NCBI RefSeq assembly: GCF_020829495.1
Contig: NZ_JAIVFQ010000017.1
Span: 52,629-116,628, forward strand
Direction: 5' to 3'
DNA: 64,000 nucleotides
DNA from: Nostoc favosum CHAB5714
GTDB lineage: Bacteria; Cyanobacteriota; Cyanobacteriia; Cyanobacteriales; Nostocaceae
This document shows, piece by piece, positions 52,708 to 62,576 of the stretch. The translations under genes and the position numbers were made by a program. Positions within the stretch are counted from its first letter, which is position 1, and each line of letters begins with the position of its first letter. The notes under the pieces are model-generated. The model was not told the origin of the DNA, did no database searches, and saw only the letters and a list, made by a program, of their open reading frames with translations.

Positions 52708-52803
52708 TAGTCATCAAAGCAGAACCATTTTCAAGACTATCGAAAAGGTCATCTAAAAGCTGCAATTGATTTCGAGGAAGAGTATAGTAAATCTTATTCA
52801 AAC

Positions 52804-55098
52804 TTATCTAATTATCTGATTGACAGCAGATATACTCTGGATGCGCCATTTACCTCGTTCTCGAATCAAATCATATTCAACTCGCAAATCCTCGTTAGAA
52901 GACTTTTGAAGCTGACCATTTTCATATAACTGCTTTGCTTCCTTAACCGTAGCATTGACTACGGCACGATCTGCAAATAAATCACTTTCCTCTACAGAGT
53001 CTATCTTCAGACTATGGTCGTACTTGTAGTATTGGTTTTCTAACTTATACTTTTGAGCAGTCTGCCGCGATTGAGACAAAACTGAACCAGTTAAAATCTG
53101 CTCTAAATTATTAATTTCATGATTCGGCCCGAAAGCTTCAGCTTTGGTTAATAACCAAGTCCGAATAACTTCCTCTGCTGTTGCATTTGTTAGAGGGCCT
53201 TCTGCTAATTCTGGTTTACTATTTGGATCAGGAATAGATATTGGTGGTTGATTTATCTGGATAAACAACTCTGAACCACGCACAGTTGATGTAGGAAAAA
53301 AGAGATTTTTTAACCATCCAAAAGTTGTTGTGGCTACCACCCAGAGAACTAATAGACTCACCAAAGAAATAAACACTCTCCATACCAGCCGTGTTTTCCC
53401 TTCTATGGTGTTAGCAAAAGTTCGCCGCCGTCGGGGACGACGAGAATGAGGACGATTATCTGGTATACGCTCTCGGCTAGCAGATGGAGTAGGTTTTCTC
53501 CGTCGGCGCTTTTGGTTATGGCCGGGTGCAGCAGTCTTACCTGAACCATTATTTAAATGCTGATTAGTGCCTCTGCTCATCCGTTCGGCAGCAGGAACCT
53601 CTGATTTTACACTCTCAGATGAATTCCATATTGGTGGTGATAAATTTGAATATTCGGGTGTTTCTGGCAAATCTACCTCAGGTGTTCTGCTGTGATTAAA
53701 TTGCCCTGGAGTCCTAGCTGAATTGTTAGGGAAAGGAGAATTCTTTGTCTTCGGCTGGGGAAAATATTGGGGATTAATTACAGCCCATTCATTAGTTGTT
53801 TCTGCATCCGTTGGCAGTGCTTCTAAATAAGCTTGCACCTGTTGGTTAGCAAAGTAATCTTTTAGAAAAGCTTGCTGGTTTGCTAAATCTCGAAAATGGG
53901 GAAATACTTCGTGTTGTAACCACTGTTCTGCATAGAGACACAGCCCCGGTAACAAATCTGGAGAGTCTTGAGATTTTTCCCGAATAAAAGCTAAAGCTTC
54001 GTACTCCTGACTAAGTTCTAAAACACGAGTTGCTTCTTCAGTTTGTCCCAAGAGTAATGCACATAGCGACTGTTCTAAATGTACATCTTGGCGCTTGCCC
54101 AGACGGATGAGCATTTGCCTTGCTTGACGAATTAAAGCAGGTTGCCGTTGAGCAAATCCGCGTGCTATCAAGGCATAAACAGCTAAGTAAGTGGCAACAG
54201 CAGAAGGACGTTTGCTTTGGGCTTCAAAGAACTTGTGCTGTTCTGCAACTGTTAAGTGGTTGCGTAACTGCTGGATAAATCGCAGAAAGTCATCTATATT
54301 TAAACCAGATTCATCATTGTTCGTGCCATCAATGCCACCACGATCTTCTAAGAGGTTTTGCAATAATTCTAAACCTTGGTGTCGTTCGGCAGTCTTTTCT
54401 TGAGGTAGTGCCAACAACTCCAAAATTCGATATGGTCGCAATTTGTAAAGATCCGCCTGAATTTCTGCCTGAACGCTTACGAACAACCCTTCGCGTACTA
54501 GCAGTTCTTGACCAGTTTCTAGGGATATGGCGGCATTTTCGTAGTGACCTTGCTGCCACTGTTCACGACCTAATTCTAGACAAGCAAGGGCAACAGTGAG
54601 AACAACATCTGGATGTTCAGCGCTTTGGTATATTTCTTCGTCTGCTAAATTATTACTTTTTCTTACACTTTTAGCACCATTTTTATTTATCAGGTATGGA
54701 CGACCTAGTTTCAATACAAGCTCGTATTCGCCCAACTCTTGCAAAATTAATAAAGCGCCAACTAATTCGTCTTGGCTAATTTCGATGCCCAGACTCTGGG
54801 TATCAATACCCCTTTTGGTGCTTTCGGGACGATTTTCCTTTGCTACTGCGGCAGCAGCAAGGTTATCAGGGTCATAGGCGTGGGCAAGATACAGATGATC
54901 GTAGGTACTGCGTTGTTTTGGATCTGATAAAACCACGTAAGCTTCTTCTATGAGTTGTTTACGAGAAGAAATTGCTGCCTGAGAATACTCACGTCGAGGC
55001 AATTGTACAATGCGATCGCTGTATGCCTGCCGCAATTGTTCATCACTTGCCGCCAACGGTAGTCCTAAAATTCGGTAGTAATCTAGCGGAATTCGCAC
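52804..55098 (-). CDS. ftn2: Ftn2/ZipN/ARC6-like cell division protein
   Basis: A 764-residue FtsZ-ring anchor of cyanobacteria and chloroplasts. The N-terminus is a J-domain-like region (PLDYYRILGLPLAASDEQLRQAY, EEAYVVLSDPKQRSTYDHLYL) lacking the HPD triad needed to activate Hsp70, as expected for ARC6. A helical repeat region (residues about 100-420) and a Pro/Ser/Arg-rich linker lead to one membrane helix (VFISLVSLLVLWVVATTTFGWL, about 572-593). The periplasmic C-terminal domain (ATAEEVIRTWLLTKAEAFGP, DSVEESDLFADRAVVNATVK) is the ARC6 IMS domain. It tethers FtsZ filaments to the membrane. GTG start. PatD, encoded at 21485, belongs to the same division network. Confidence 0.92.
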   Translation of the reverse strand: MRIPLDYYRILGLPLAASDEQLRQAYSDRIVQLPRREYSQAAISSRKQLIEEAYVVLSDPKQRSTYDHLYLAHAYDPDNLAAAAVAKENRPESTKRGIDTQSLGIEISQDELVGALLILQELGEYELVLKLGRPYLINKNGAKSVRKSNNLADEEIYQSAEHPDVVLTVALACLELGREQWQQGHYENAAISLETGQELLVREGLFVSVQAEIQADLYKLRPYRILELLALPQEKTAERHQGLELLQNLLEDRGGIDGTNNDESGLNIDDFLRFIQQLRNHLTVAEQHKFFEAQSKRPSAVATYLAVYALIARGFAQRQPALIRQARQMLIRLGKRQDVHLEQSLCALLLGQTEEATRVLELSQEYEALAFIREKSQDSPDLLPGLCLYAEQWLQHEVFPHFRDLANQQAFLKDYFANQQVQAYLEALPTDAETTNEWAVINPQYFPQPKTKNSPFPNNSARTPGQFNHSRTPEVDLPETPEYSNLSPPIWNSSESVKSEVPAAERMSRGTNQHLNNGSGKTAAPGHNQKRRRRKPTPSASRERIPDNRPHSRRPRRRRTFANTIEGKTRLVWRVFISLVSLLVLWVVATTTFGWLKNLFFPTSTVRGSELFIQINQPPISIPDPNSKPELAEGPLTNATAEEVIRTWLLTKAEAFGPNHEINNLEQILTGSVLSQSRQTAQKYKLENQYYKYDHSLKIDSVEESDLFADRAVVNATVKEAKQLYENGQLQKSSNEDLRVEYDLIRERGKWRIQSISAVNQIIR

Positions 55099-55865
55099 AG
55101 CCTACTTCCCCTGCACCGTGATCAACATAATTCACCTAGAGCGTTCCAGGCCTGTAAAACCGTGCCATAACAATGCCGTATAGAATTTACTCTACAAGTG
55201 TATTTTGCAACAACTTGTTTTGTACCTTCCCGAAATTTTGAGTCACATTCTAGTACTAATTTTTTGCTTTCGCCTAGAAAGCCTCAATTGTTTGTCTTAA
55301 TTTTTAGTATTTTTGTTTAACACAACTATTATCAGCCTTCGATAGCACAAACCACAACTACCGCTTTTAATCACGGCATAATTGTTGTGGTTGCAAGAAT
55401 CTATTGATGATTGATTTTTTTGGGACTTTCCCCACTACGAGGTAACAAAAATACCACTATTGCGAGTTGGGCCTGATAACTTGAGAAAAAATAATATCAT
55501 AATTTACCTTTAATTACAATTACCTATTTGGGTATATAGATTTTTGCCTCCTTTTTTTTAAATTGTTAATGGATATGCAGAAAGCAGTCTATCTTGATTG
55601 CTAGCCTATAAAGGGGAATTAGTGAGAGAGAAAAACCCAAAGCGGCAGATGTTGCCGTTAGAGTCAAATCCTCACAGGGTATGGGCTGAAAAGTTAAAAA
55701 TCAAAAATTAAAAATTCACCTATTCCCTAAGACCCTTTTTTGGTGCATAAATAAAGTTTGATTGTTGAGTCTTGCAAACGCTAGCCTGTTAAAAGCTGAG
55801 GTGTTATCAGACCAACTTATTTAAGACCGTAACTTTAACTTGTACAACAGGGATACTCAAAAATA
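55099..55865. other. Divergent promoter region between ftn2 and pdhA
   Basis: No gene is recognised in 767 AT-rich bases. A nine-pair stem AACCACAAC ... GTTGTGGTT with a 25-base interval lies at 55350-55393. It holds the promoters of both divergent genes. Confidence 0.45.
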
Positions 55866-56900
55866 ATGGTTCAAGAGCGTACTTTACCCACTTTTAATCC
55901 TGCTACTACGCACATTACTAAAGAAGAAGGGTTACGGTTGTATGAGGACATGGTGTTAGGGCGCTTGTTTGAAGACAAGTGCGCTGAAATGTATTACAGG
56001 GGCAAAATGTTTGGTTTTGTCCATTTGTACAACGGTCAAGAAGCCGTTTGCAGTGGTGTTGTGCAGTCAATGCGACCGGGTGAAGATTACGTTTGTAGTA
56101 CTTACCGCGACCACGTTCATGCTCTCAGTGCCGGTGTACCAGCAAAAGAGGTAATGGCAGAATTATTTGGCAAAGCCACAGGTTGCAGCAAAGGACGCGG
56201 TGGTTCCATGCACATGTTTTCTGCCAAACATCGCTTGCTAGGTGGCTATGCTTTTGTGGCTGAGGGAATTCCTGTAGCAGCTGGAGCGGCTTTTCAAAGC
56301 AAATACCGCCGCGAAGTGCTGGGAGATAAAAATGCTGACCAAGTGACAGCTTGCTTTTTTGGCGACGGTGCAGCTAACAACGGTCAGTTTTTCGAGACGC
56401 TAAATATGGCAGCCTTATGGAAACTGCCAATTCTTTTTGTAGTCGAAAATAATAAGTGGGCCATTGGTATGTCTCACGAACGAGCCACCTCCCAGCCAGA
56501 GATTTATAAAAAAGCCAGTGTATTTAACATGGTGGGCGTGGAAGTAGATGGCATGGATGTACTAGCAGTCCGAGCCGTGGCTCAAGAAGCTGTAGCCCGT
56601 GCCCGCGCAGGTGAAGGCCCAACATTAATTGAGGCGCTTACCTACCGCTTCCGGGGTCACTCCTTGGCAGACCCAGATGAAATGCGAAGCAAAGCGGAGA
56701 AAGAATTTTGGTTCGCCCGTGACCCAATTAAGAAGTTGGCAGCTTATTTGCTGGAGCAAAACCTGGCGGATGAGGGAGAAATCAAAGCAATTGATTGTAA
56801 AATTCAGGATGTAATCGACGAAGCAGTTAAATTCGCCGAAAGCAGCCCCGAACCAGACCCTAGCGAGTTATATCGTTTCGTGTTTGCAGAAGACGAGTAA
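55866..56900 (+). CDS. pdhA: Pyruvate dehydrogenase E1 component, alpha subunit
   Basis: A 344-residue thiamine diphosphate enzyme subunit that, with PdhB, decarboxylates pyruvate for the E2 lipoyl domain. The TPP/Mg motif is complete: [40 protein letters not shown] (GDGxx(22-28)N, residues about 165-200). Also present are [35 protein letters not shown] and the phosphorylation-loop region [16 protein letters not shown]. Length and sequence are those of the cyanobacterial and plastid enzyme. It stands alone; pdhB is not in the window, which is normal in cyanobacteria. Confidence 0.96.
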   Translation: MVQERTLPTFNPATTHITKEEGLRLYEDMVLGRLFEDKCAEMYYRGKMFGFVHLYNGQEAVCSGVVQSMRPGEDYVCSTYRDHVHALSAGVPAKEVMAELFGKATGCSKGRGGSMHMFSAKHRLLGGYAFVAEGIPVAAGAAFQSKYRREVLGDKNADQVTACFFGDGAANNGQFFETLNMAALWKLPILFVVENNKWAIGMSHERATSQPEIYKKASVFNMVGVEVDGMDVLAVRAVAQEAVARARAGEGPTLIEALTYRFRGHSLADPDEMRSKAEKEFWFARDPIKKLAAYLLEQNLADEGEIKAIDCKIQDVIDEAVKFAESSPEPDPSELYRFVFAEDE

Positions 56901-56995
56901 CAAAGTTAGGAGTTAGGAGTTAGGAGTTAGGAATTGTTAACTTCTAACTTACAATTTCTAACTCCTAACTATCCCTATACCCAGGACTAAAATTT

Positions 56996-57865
56996 GTGTT
57001 TAGCATTGCAGTTCAACAGCAACAGTACAAGACCTATATTCTTTCCGACGAAGGCGCTGGTTCTCAATTAGAAGTCGTACCAGAACGCGGTGGTATCATT
57101 ACCCGTTGGCGCATTCAAGGGCAAGAAATTTTCTACCTGGACACTGAACGCTTTACTCATCCTGAGTTGAGTGTCAGAGGTGGGAATCCTATTTTGTTTC
57201 CTATTTGTGGCAATCTACCAGATAATACCTACACTCACAACGGGCAACAATATACTCTCAAACAACACGGTTTTGCCCGGGAATTGCCGTGGAAAGCAAC
57301 AGAACAGAAAACTGGAGATAAAGCTAGTCTCACTGTCGTTCTTGATAGCAATGAGCAAACTAAGGCAGTTTATCCTTTTGATTTTCAGCTGGCTTTCACC
57401 TACGAACTTCAGGGTAATACCCTAGAAGTTCGCCAGCAGTATAAAAACTTGTCATCCACCCCAATGCCTTTTTCGGCTGGTTTCCATCCCTACTTTCTGT
57501 GTGGTGATAAAACTCAGCTAGAGCTGGAAATTCCCTCTAAGCACTATCAAGACAATCAAACTAAGGAAATCCACTCTTTTGACGGCAATCTTGACTTTAG
57601 CCGTGATGAAATTGATTTTGCCTTTGGACAGCTAACGAGTCAATCGGCCACTGCCATAGATGGCAGCCGGAAGTTAAAACTCACTTTGGATTATGATGAT
57701 TTCTCTACCTACCTGGTATTTTGGACAGTCAAAGGCAAAGAGTTCTACTGTCTAGAACCGTGGAGTGCCACCCGTAACTCTCTTAATACTGGTGATAACC
57801 TGACTGTGTTAGCACCAGGAGCTAGCCACACAGCATCTGTAAGGTTGACTGCTAATTTTTTCTAA
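56996..57865 (+). CDS. Aldose 1-epimerase (galactose mutarotase-like)
   Basis: A 289-residue beta-sandwich protein of the mutarotase superfamily, D-hexose-6-phosphate epimerase-like branch. Recognisable pieces are EVVPERGGIITRWRIQGQEI, RGGNPILFPICGNLPDNTYT, LKQHGFARELPWKA (the catalytic histidine region), PFSAGFHPYFLCGDK and YCLEPWSATRNSLNTGDNL (the catalytic glutamate). It interconverts alpha and beta anomers of a sugar or sugar phosphate in the cytoplasm. The start is GTG; the leader is again a TTAGGAGT-type repeat. It follows pdhA by 95 bases and may be read through from it. Confidence 0.87.
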   Translation: MFSIAVQQQQYKTYILSDEGAGSQLEVVPERGGIITRWRIQGQEIFYLDTERFTHPELSVRGGNPILFPICGNLPDNTYTHNGQQYTLKQHGFARELPWKATEQKTGDKASLTVVLDSNEQTKAVYPFDFQLAFTYELQGNTLEVRQQYKNLSSTPMPFSAGFHPYFLCGDKTQLELEIPSKHYQDNQTKEIHSFDGNLDFSRDEIDFAFGQLTSQSATAIDGSRKLKLTLDYDDFSTYLVFWTVKGKEFYCLEPWSATRNSLNTGDNLTVLAPGASHTASVRLTANFF

Positions 57866-57926
57866 ACCCCTTTACAAATCTACAGATGTATATGCTATGA
57901 TTGCAAAGTTGCGAAATACAGCGAAA

Positions 57927-57998
57927 GGGTCGCTAACTCAACGGTAGAGTACTCGGCTTTTAACCGATTAGTTCCGGGTTCGAATCCCGGGCGACCCA
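57927..57998 (+). tRNA. trnK: tRNA-Lys (UUU anticodon)
   Basis: The acceptor stem pairs GGGTCGC with GCGACCC; the T-arm is CCGGGTTCGAATCCCGG; the anticodon loop CTTTTAA has TTT at 57959-57961; the D-loop carries AACGGTAGA. The 72-base gene ends with discriminator A and does not encode CCA. It is the only tRNA gene seen in the window. Confidence 0.96.
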
Positions 57999-58471
57999 TT
58001 TGGAAAAGAATTCGGGAGTCAGACTATCTTCGCCTCTGCGTGAGATTTTTATCCTATTAATTCTCCCGCATTGGGGACTTCCAAGAAATAAATTACCCAA
58101 ATAAACGAACCACTCCAGACACAGAGAACACAGAGGAATGAGGAGGAGAGAGCTTTTTCGTTAATTTTTGAGTATTTTTTATTTGGAAGTCCCTTGCTAC
58201 ACTAATACCATTTCTTTGTGAGGCTGCGCCAAACCCTTTTAACTTCTTTCTTTCTTTCTTTCTTTCTTTGTGTCCTTTGCGTCCTTTGCGGTTCGTTTCT
58301 CTTTCTTTTTTCTTGTACTTAAATATGGTTTAGCGCATCTTCATACAGAATTGGTATAAGGAATAAGAATTAAATAACATACAATTTATGTCCTTGGCTT
58401 ACCTCACCCTCAATCCCTCTCCGATATATTGGAGAGGGAAGCTAGATACAGGATTAAGTTTTGCGTTTTAT
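57999..58471. other. Repeat-rich intergenic region after tRNA-Lys
   Basis: No gene is recognised. It contains a TTTC microsatellite (about seven units, 58246-58275), GTGTCCTTTGCGTCCTTTGCGG repeat text and a CTCCGATATATTGGAGAGGG hairpin (58419-58438). Some phrases resemble MITE interiors at 27870 and 62010 (CTCTGCG, CACAGAGAACACAGAG). Confidence 0.5.
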
Positions 58472-60223
58472 TTAATACACGTTCCTAAGTTTTTCTAAAT
58501 TTTCACGAACAGCCACACTACGAATATGATTAACACCCCAAACTCGTTCACAAATATCTAAAGCTTGCAAATAAAGCGGTTCTGCTTCATCATAACGTCC
58601 AGTTTCACGATAAATTTCTGCCAGATTATTGAGACTTTCGGCAACATTGGGATGATTTTCTCCCAATAGGTGCTTATCAAGTTCTAAGGCTTTTATACAT
58701 AACGGTTCCGCTTCATTGTAACGCCCCTGCTCTCTGTACATATAACCAAGAGCATAGATAGTATCTGCTAAAAGCGGATGCGCCTTTTGCAATAGACGTT
58801 GCTTGAGTTCCAACGATTCCAAAAACAAAGATTCAGCTTGATCGTAGCGTCCTTGAGCGCGGTATATCAATCCTAAATTGTGCAAATCTGTTGCAACATC
58901 AGGATTATCTTCTCCCAGAAATCGCTTATCTAGCTCTATTGCTTGTTGCGACAACGGTTCAGCTTCAGTATATCGTCCTTGATGATAATAAAGTAGCGCT
59001 AAATTATTCAGTATAAAAGTGAAAGAAAGATGATTTTCGCCAACCAAACGTTTTTCGAGTTCTAATGATTGCAGATACAGAGGTTCTGCTTCTTCATAAC
59101 GTCCTTGTTCATCATATAATAATGCCAAATTATTGAGACTGGCGACAACATCGGCATGATTTTCTCCTAATAGGCGTTTCCTCAGTTCCAAAGCTTCTTG
59201 ATATAAAAGTTCCGCTTTAGTATATTGTCCAGTAGATTTGTAGAGTCCCGCCAAATTATTCAGGCTAGTAGCAAAAGAAGGATGGTTCTCTCCTAGTAGG
59301 CGTTTCCTCAGTTCTAAGGCTTGTTGATATAATGGTTCGGCTTCGCTGTAGTTTCCTGTTGCACGATATATTCCTGCTAAATTGTCGAGGCTAGTAGCTA
59401 AATCTATCTGCAAACCTGATTCATTTTGTAGCTCAATCGCCTTACGCCAATACTTTATTGCTAGTTCTTGTTCTTCTTGATAATTTTGAGACTCACCCCG
59501 CTCTAATCTGCTGCGGTAAATATCACCTAATCTTGAGTATAAAGTAGCCAAACTGCGGTCTTTAGTTCCCTGTTCCTGTTCTACTTTCTCAATTAACCCT
59601 TGTAAATCTTGGATGGGCAAGAAAAAGGAGTTATCTTCATTAGTATCTGTGCTGGCTAATTCTGTGTCTCTAAAAACAAAACGTATATGTTCTAATTCTT
59701 TACCAGGAATAGCATTCGTCTTTTTAGATTCAAACCGAAATACACCGTTGCGCCAACTCCAAAAATCAGGGGCTTTTTTAATCAGGTTGACTAAAATTTG
59801 GTTAGTTACCCAAAGCACAATCGCAAAAGGAAACTCGCGCAATCCTTCCCTTGTCCACTGTAAGTAACCAAAAAATTTCTCCTGTTCCGATTGCTCATTG
59901 CCCAATCTGAGAAAATAAAGTTGTTCAGCACCCGTCACAGTAATCACCGCCAGGTTCTGCTGACGAAGATATTCTTCTTGTTGTAGCAGTTGGTTAAGAG
60001 CAGCTTTTAGGCTTGGTTCCTGACGTGCTAAAGTCACTCGATATGCACGGAAAGCGGGTTGTAGTTCAGCTTCATATTGGGCAATAATCTCATCACGAAA
60101 GCTAGCATCATCGCAAACTGCAATCAGTAAATTTAATCCCCGTTTTTGAGCTTCAATAGAAACAATTAAATCATCATACGCATCTTGATTTTCTCCCTGA
60201 TCAAATAATTCTTCATTTAACAT
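58472..60223 (-). CDS. Tetratricopeptide repeat protein with degenerate ATPase-like N-terminal domain
   Basis: A 583-residue protein. Residues 1-195 form a domain with beta-strand/helix alternation (LNLLIAVCDDASFRDEIIAQ, LAVITVTGAEQLYFLRLG, WTREGLREFPFAIVLWVTNQ, WRNGVFRFES) that looks like a P-loop ATPase fold lacking a Walker A. A helical linker follows and then seven kinesin-light-chain-type TPRs of 42 residues (about 288-575), each with NNLA, LY and GRY.EAEPLY. Its start overlaps the upstream ATPase gene by 11 bases, so both proteins are made together. TPRs suggest ligand or protein recognition. A role in signalling or defence is inference. Confidence 0.85.
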   Translation of the reverse strand: MLNEELFDQGENQDAYDDLIVSIEAQKRGLNLLIAVCDDASFRDEIIAQYEAELQPAFRAYRVTLARQEPSLKAALNQLLQQEEYLRQQNLAVITVTGAEQLYFLRLGNEQSEQEKFFGYLQWTREGLREFPFAIVLWVTNQILVNLIKKAPDFWSWRNGVFRFESKKTNAIPGKELEHIRFVFRDTELASTDTNEDNSFFLPIQDLQGLIEKVEQEQGTKDRSLATLYSRLGDIYRSRLERGESQNYQEEQELAIKYWRKAIELQNESGLQIDLATSLDNLAGIYRATGNYSEAEPLYQQALELRKRLLGENHPSFATSLNNLAGLYKSTGQYTKAELLYQEALELRKRLLGENHADVVASLNNLALLYDEQGRYEEAEPLYLQSLELEKRLVGENHLSFTFILNNLALLYYHQGRYTEAEPLSQQAIELDKRFLGEDNPDVATDLHNLGLIYRAQGRYDQAESLFLESLELKQRLLQKAHPLLADTIYALGYMYREQGRYNEAEPLCIKALELDKHLLGENHPNVAESLNNLAEIYRETGRYDEAEPLYLQALDICERVWGVNHIRSVAVRENLEKLRNVY

Positions 60224-61505
60224 TAATAGCTCCCTGTCTCTTCAAGCTTTCGATAATAATGGGATGAACATCGTACCAAGTTTCATCGGTGCGATATTCT
60301 AGAACATACAGCCCATGTAGCAAATCCAAAAACTCTGCTTGTTTAGGGTCATTGGGCATAAATTGTTCATAAACACTCTGCAAAATATCTGTATCAACTT
60401 TTCCTAAACGTATAGAAAAGTCATTGCGGATTTTATTGATTGCTTGAAGGAGAATTTTATCATCAATAATAACTTCGGCTGTGGGATTTCGCCGGATCAT
60501 TCGCAAACAAATGCGGCAACATTCCTTAGAAATCCGAATTAACTCTCGCAATACGCCACCACTGTAAATCACAATTTTTTCAGCAGTTTCTGCCGTGATT
60601 AAGTCACTGGAAATTCGCTTTTGTAAAACTTCACCGAGAATCTTTGTTGCTTCCGGGCGAGGTTGAGCATTCGGGAAGCGATTTTTACCTTTATCAAAAA
60701 TTTTTAAGACAGGCATTGCCACAACTTGATCGTTGGTTTCAGTGGCAATTATTGTGCTGATAAATGTTTCCCGAAGTACTGCGATCGGGATAGTATATAT
60801 AATTTGAAAGTTAGGTTGACAAAGAGCTTTAATGTTATCTCGATAAATTTCGTTAACTCTGCCTAAATCCAGTTTATCTAAATCATCAATAATTACTAAA
60901 ACGTTTTGTTTAGTTGCAGCTTGAATTAAAGCAGCTATTTCGTTAATTCTGGCAACTAAATCTGATAACTTGCGTTCAAACTCTTGCTTGATTTCATCTC
61001 GAACGCTTGCATCAGCTTTTAATTTAGAGCTAATCAATTTTAAGAGGTCAAAACCGATACTAACTTCTGCTTGCAAATTTGATTCTTCAGTGCGAGTGCG
61101 GGTAGCAAACCACTTATAAAGAGCTTCTTTAGTGGATTGAGGGATATCAACTTGGCGTGCTTCTGCTTCTGTCATTAAATTAACTGCGATCGCAAACAGT
61201 ATATTAATATGATTAACAGCCGACATTTCAATTTTGTCAGCAATAGAAAACAGAACTACAAAATATTTATCTTGAATTTGTCGGCTAAACTCAGCTAACA
61301 AAGTAGACTTACCACATCCCCGATGTCCTGTAAAGACAATTTTGCCATCTCCATTCGGACTATCTTCCACTAATTGGTTCAGGTCTGCAATCAAATCATC
61401 ACCATATTCGACTCGAAATCTTTCCATTTCGTTCCGTTCCATCAACGGAAACAGTTCGAGATTGCTGTATGCTTCTTGAAAGGAGTTTAATAAGTCTTCA
61501 GACAT
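60213..61505 (-). CDS. P-loop ATPase (STAND/AAA+-like), partner of the TPR protein
   Basis: A 430-residue ATPase. Walker A is IVFTGHRGCGKSTLLAEFSR (about residues 56-75), Walker B is VLVIIDDLDKLD (about 200-211), followed by an ORC/STAND-like sensor and lid region (YTIPIAVLRETFIS, YSGGVLRELIRISKECCRI) and a likely C-terminal winged helix (QAEFLDLLHGLYVLEYRTDETWYDVHPIIIESL). The fold fits signalling ATPases that change oligomeric state on ATP binding. It has no effector domain of known type. It is the first gene of a two-gene operon with the TPR protein, in a repeat-rich region 2.5 kb from a TnpB gene. Function unknown. Confidence 0.85.
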   Translation of the reverse strand: MSEDLLNSFQEAYSNLELFPLMERNEMERFRVEYGDDLIADLNQLVEDSPNGDGKIVFTGHRGCGKSTLLAEFSRQIQDKYFVVLFSIADKIEMSAVNHINILFAIAVNLMTEAEARQVDIPQSTKEALYKWFATRTRTEESNLQAEVSIGFDLLKLISSKLKADASVRDEIKQEFERKLSDLVARINEIAALIQAATKQNVLVIIDDLDKLDLGRVNEIYRDNIKALCQPNFQIIYTIPIAVLRETFISTIIATETNDQVVAMPVLKIFDKGKNRFPNAQPRPEATKILGEVLQKRISSDLITAETAEKIVIYSGGVLRELIRISKECCRICLRMIRRNPTAEVIIDDKILLQAINKIRNDFSIRLGKVDTDILQSVYEQFMPNDPKQAEFLDLLHGLYVLEYRTDETWYDVHPIIIESLKRQGAINVK

Positions 61506-61952
61506 TGGATAGTGCCGTAAACGTGCTAACTATTCATATAATGGCTCATGATTTTTGAAGCACAAGTTCAGGCAATCTCTAGAATAGAGTATGCCTACAT
61601 AACTTCTCAAATTCCGTTAATAAATAACTACTAAGTGAGTGGTATGTTATGTCTTAAAAAGAGATGCCCTAATTCCCAAATTTCAACCTATCAATAAGTA
61701 ACAGAGGTCAATAATCAATCAGACTGAATGATAGATTATACATTTGATAATTCAGACTGAATGATAGATTATACAGATAACATCCTGAAAGCTACCTAAC
61801 ACATAAATAAAATAAAATTTTCAGTTATAAAAATAAATTTTTAGTGTGCTTCGTCTCATCCCCCTCTAGCCGAAATGGCTACGGTGTACACACAAGTCTG
61901 AAATAGATGATTAACCAGGGTTTTATTCCACCCTAACCCTCCCCTTATAAAG

Positions 61953-62063
61953 CAATACGCTTGGGTTAAGGCTAAAACCCTTTGTGAAATCAAATTTTTT
62001 AACGAACCACAGAGGCGCAGAGAACACAGAGAGAAGGAAAAAATGCTTAACTGAACTGTATTG
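61953..62063. mobile_element. MITE-like element with CAATAC ends and 10-bp target duplication, copy 2
   Basis: Starts CAATACGCTTGGGTTAAG and ends CTTAACTGAACTGTATTG. Both borders are flanked by CCTTATAAAG, a 10-bp target duplication of different sequence from that of copy 1 (27833-27944). Interior matches copy 1 in reverse complement. 111 bases. Confidence 0.9.
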
Positions 62064-62173
62064 CCTTATAAAGGGGAGGGAACTAGATTTCTTTTCTTGT
62101 TTCCCCCCTTTACAAGCTACGGTGTACACACAAGTGCTGTCCACATAGGTTTCAACTTTTTTACCCACATTTT

Positions 62174-62385
62174 GTCAAAGTTAAACTGTCACACTTACCG
62201 ACATCCCGCCCAGAACTAAAGTTCAGGGCTAATAGCTGAAGTCCACGCTTTGTGGACTAAATTGATCGTTGAGTCCACAAAGCGTGGACTTCAGCTATGA
62301 GACTCGGAATTCATTCCGAGGCGGGATAGAAACGCAGTGCGAGATTTTTTAATAAAGATGACAAGACTTGTGTGTACACCGTAGC
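62174..62385. repeat. Nested-hairpin element, copy 2
   Basis: Core 62205-62325: CCCGCC outer repeat, GCCCAGAACTAAAGTTCAGG, GTCCACGCTTTGTGGAC, GTCCACAAAGCGTGGAC and CTCGGAATTCATTCCGAG, GGCGGG. It shares at least 190 bases with copy 1 (50177-50391), including the trailing CTTGTGTGTACACCGTAGC. Confidence 0.85.
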
Positions 62386-62576
62386 CTTTACAAGGGGGGA
62401 TTAAGGGGGGTAATTTGACTTGTGTATACACCGTAGCAATGCATCGGGGGGATTAAGGGGGGTAATTCGACTTGTGTGTACACCGTAGCCCCGAAAGGTC
62501 GAGAGGCTTTGATTCTTGCTCCCCTTCCCTTGCAGGGAAGGGGCTGGGGGTTAAGTTTGAAAGTTTGAACAACTTT

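Larger units (their letters stand above)
61878..62489. repeat. Five dispersed copies of ACTTGTGTGTACACCGTAGC
   Basis: Copies at 61878-61897 and 62116-62135 (minus orientation) and 62366-62385, 62418-62437 and 62470-62489 (plus orientation; the middle one has one mismatch). The core GTGTACAC is palindromic. A sixth copy, lacking the first base match, is at 50372-50391. The last two copies sit in a 52-base tandem unit with GGGGGGATTAAGGGGGGTAA. Confidence 0.88.

Noticed and set aside
57927..61505. Genomic island integrated at tRNA-Lys
   Set aside because: No copy of the tRNA 3' end and no integrase were found in the window, so the location may be chance.
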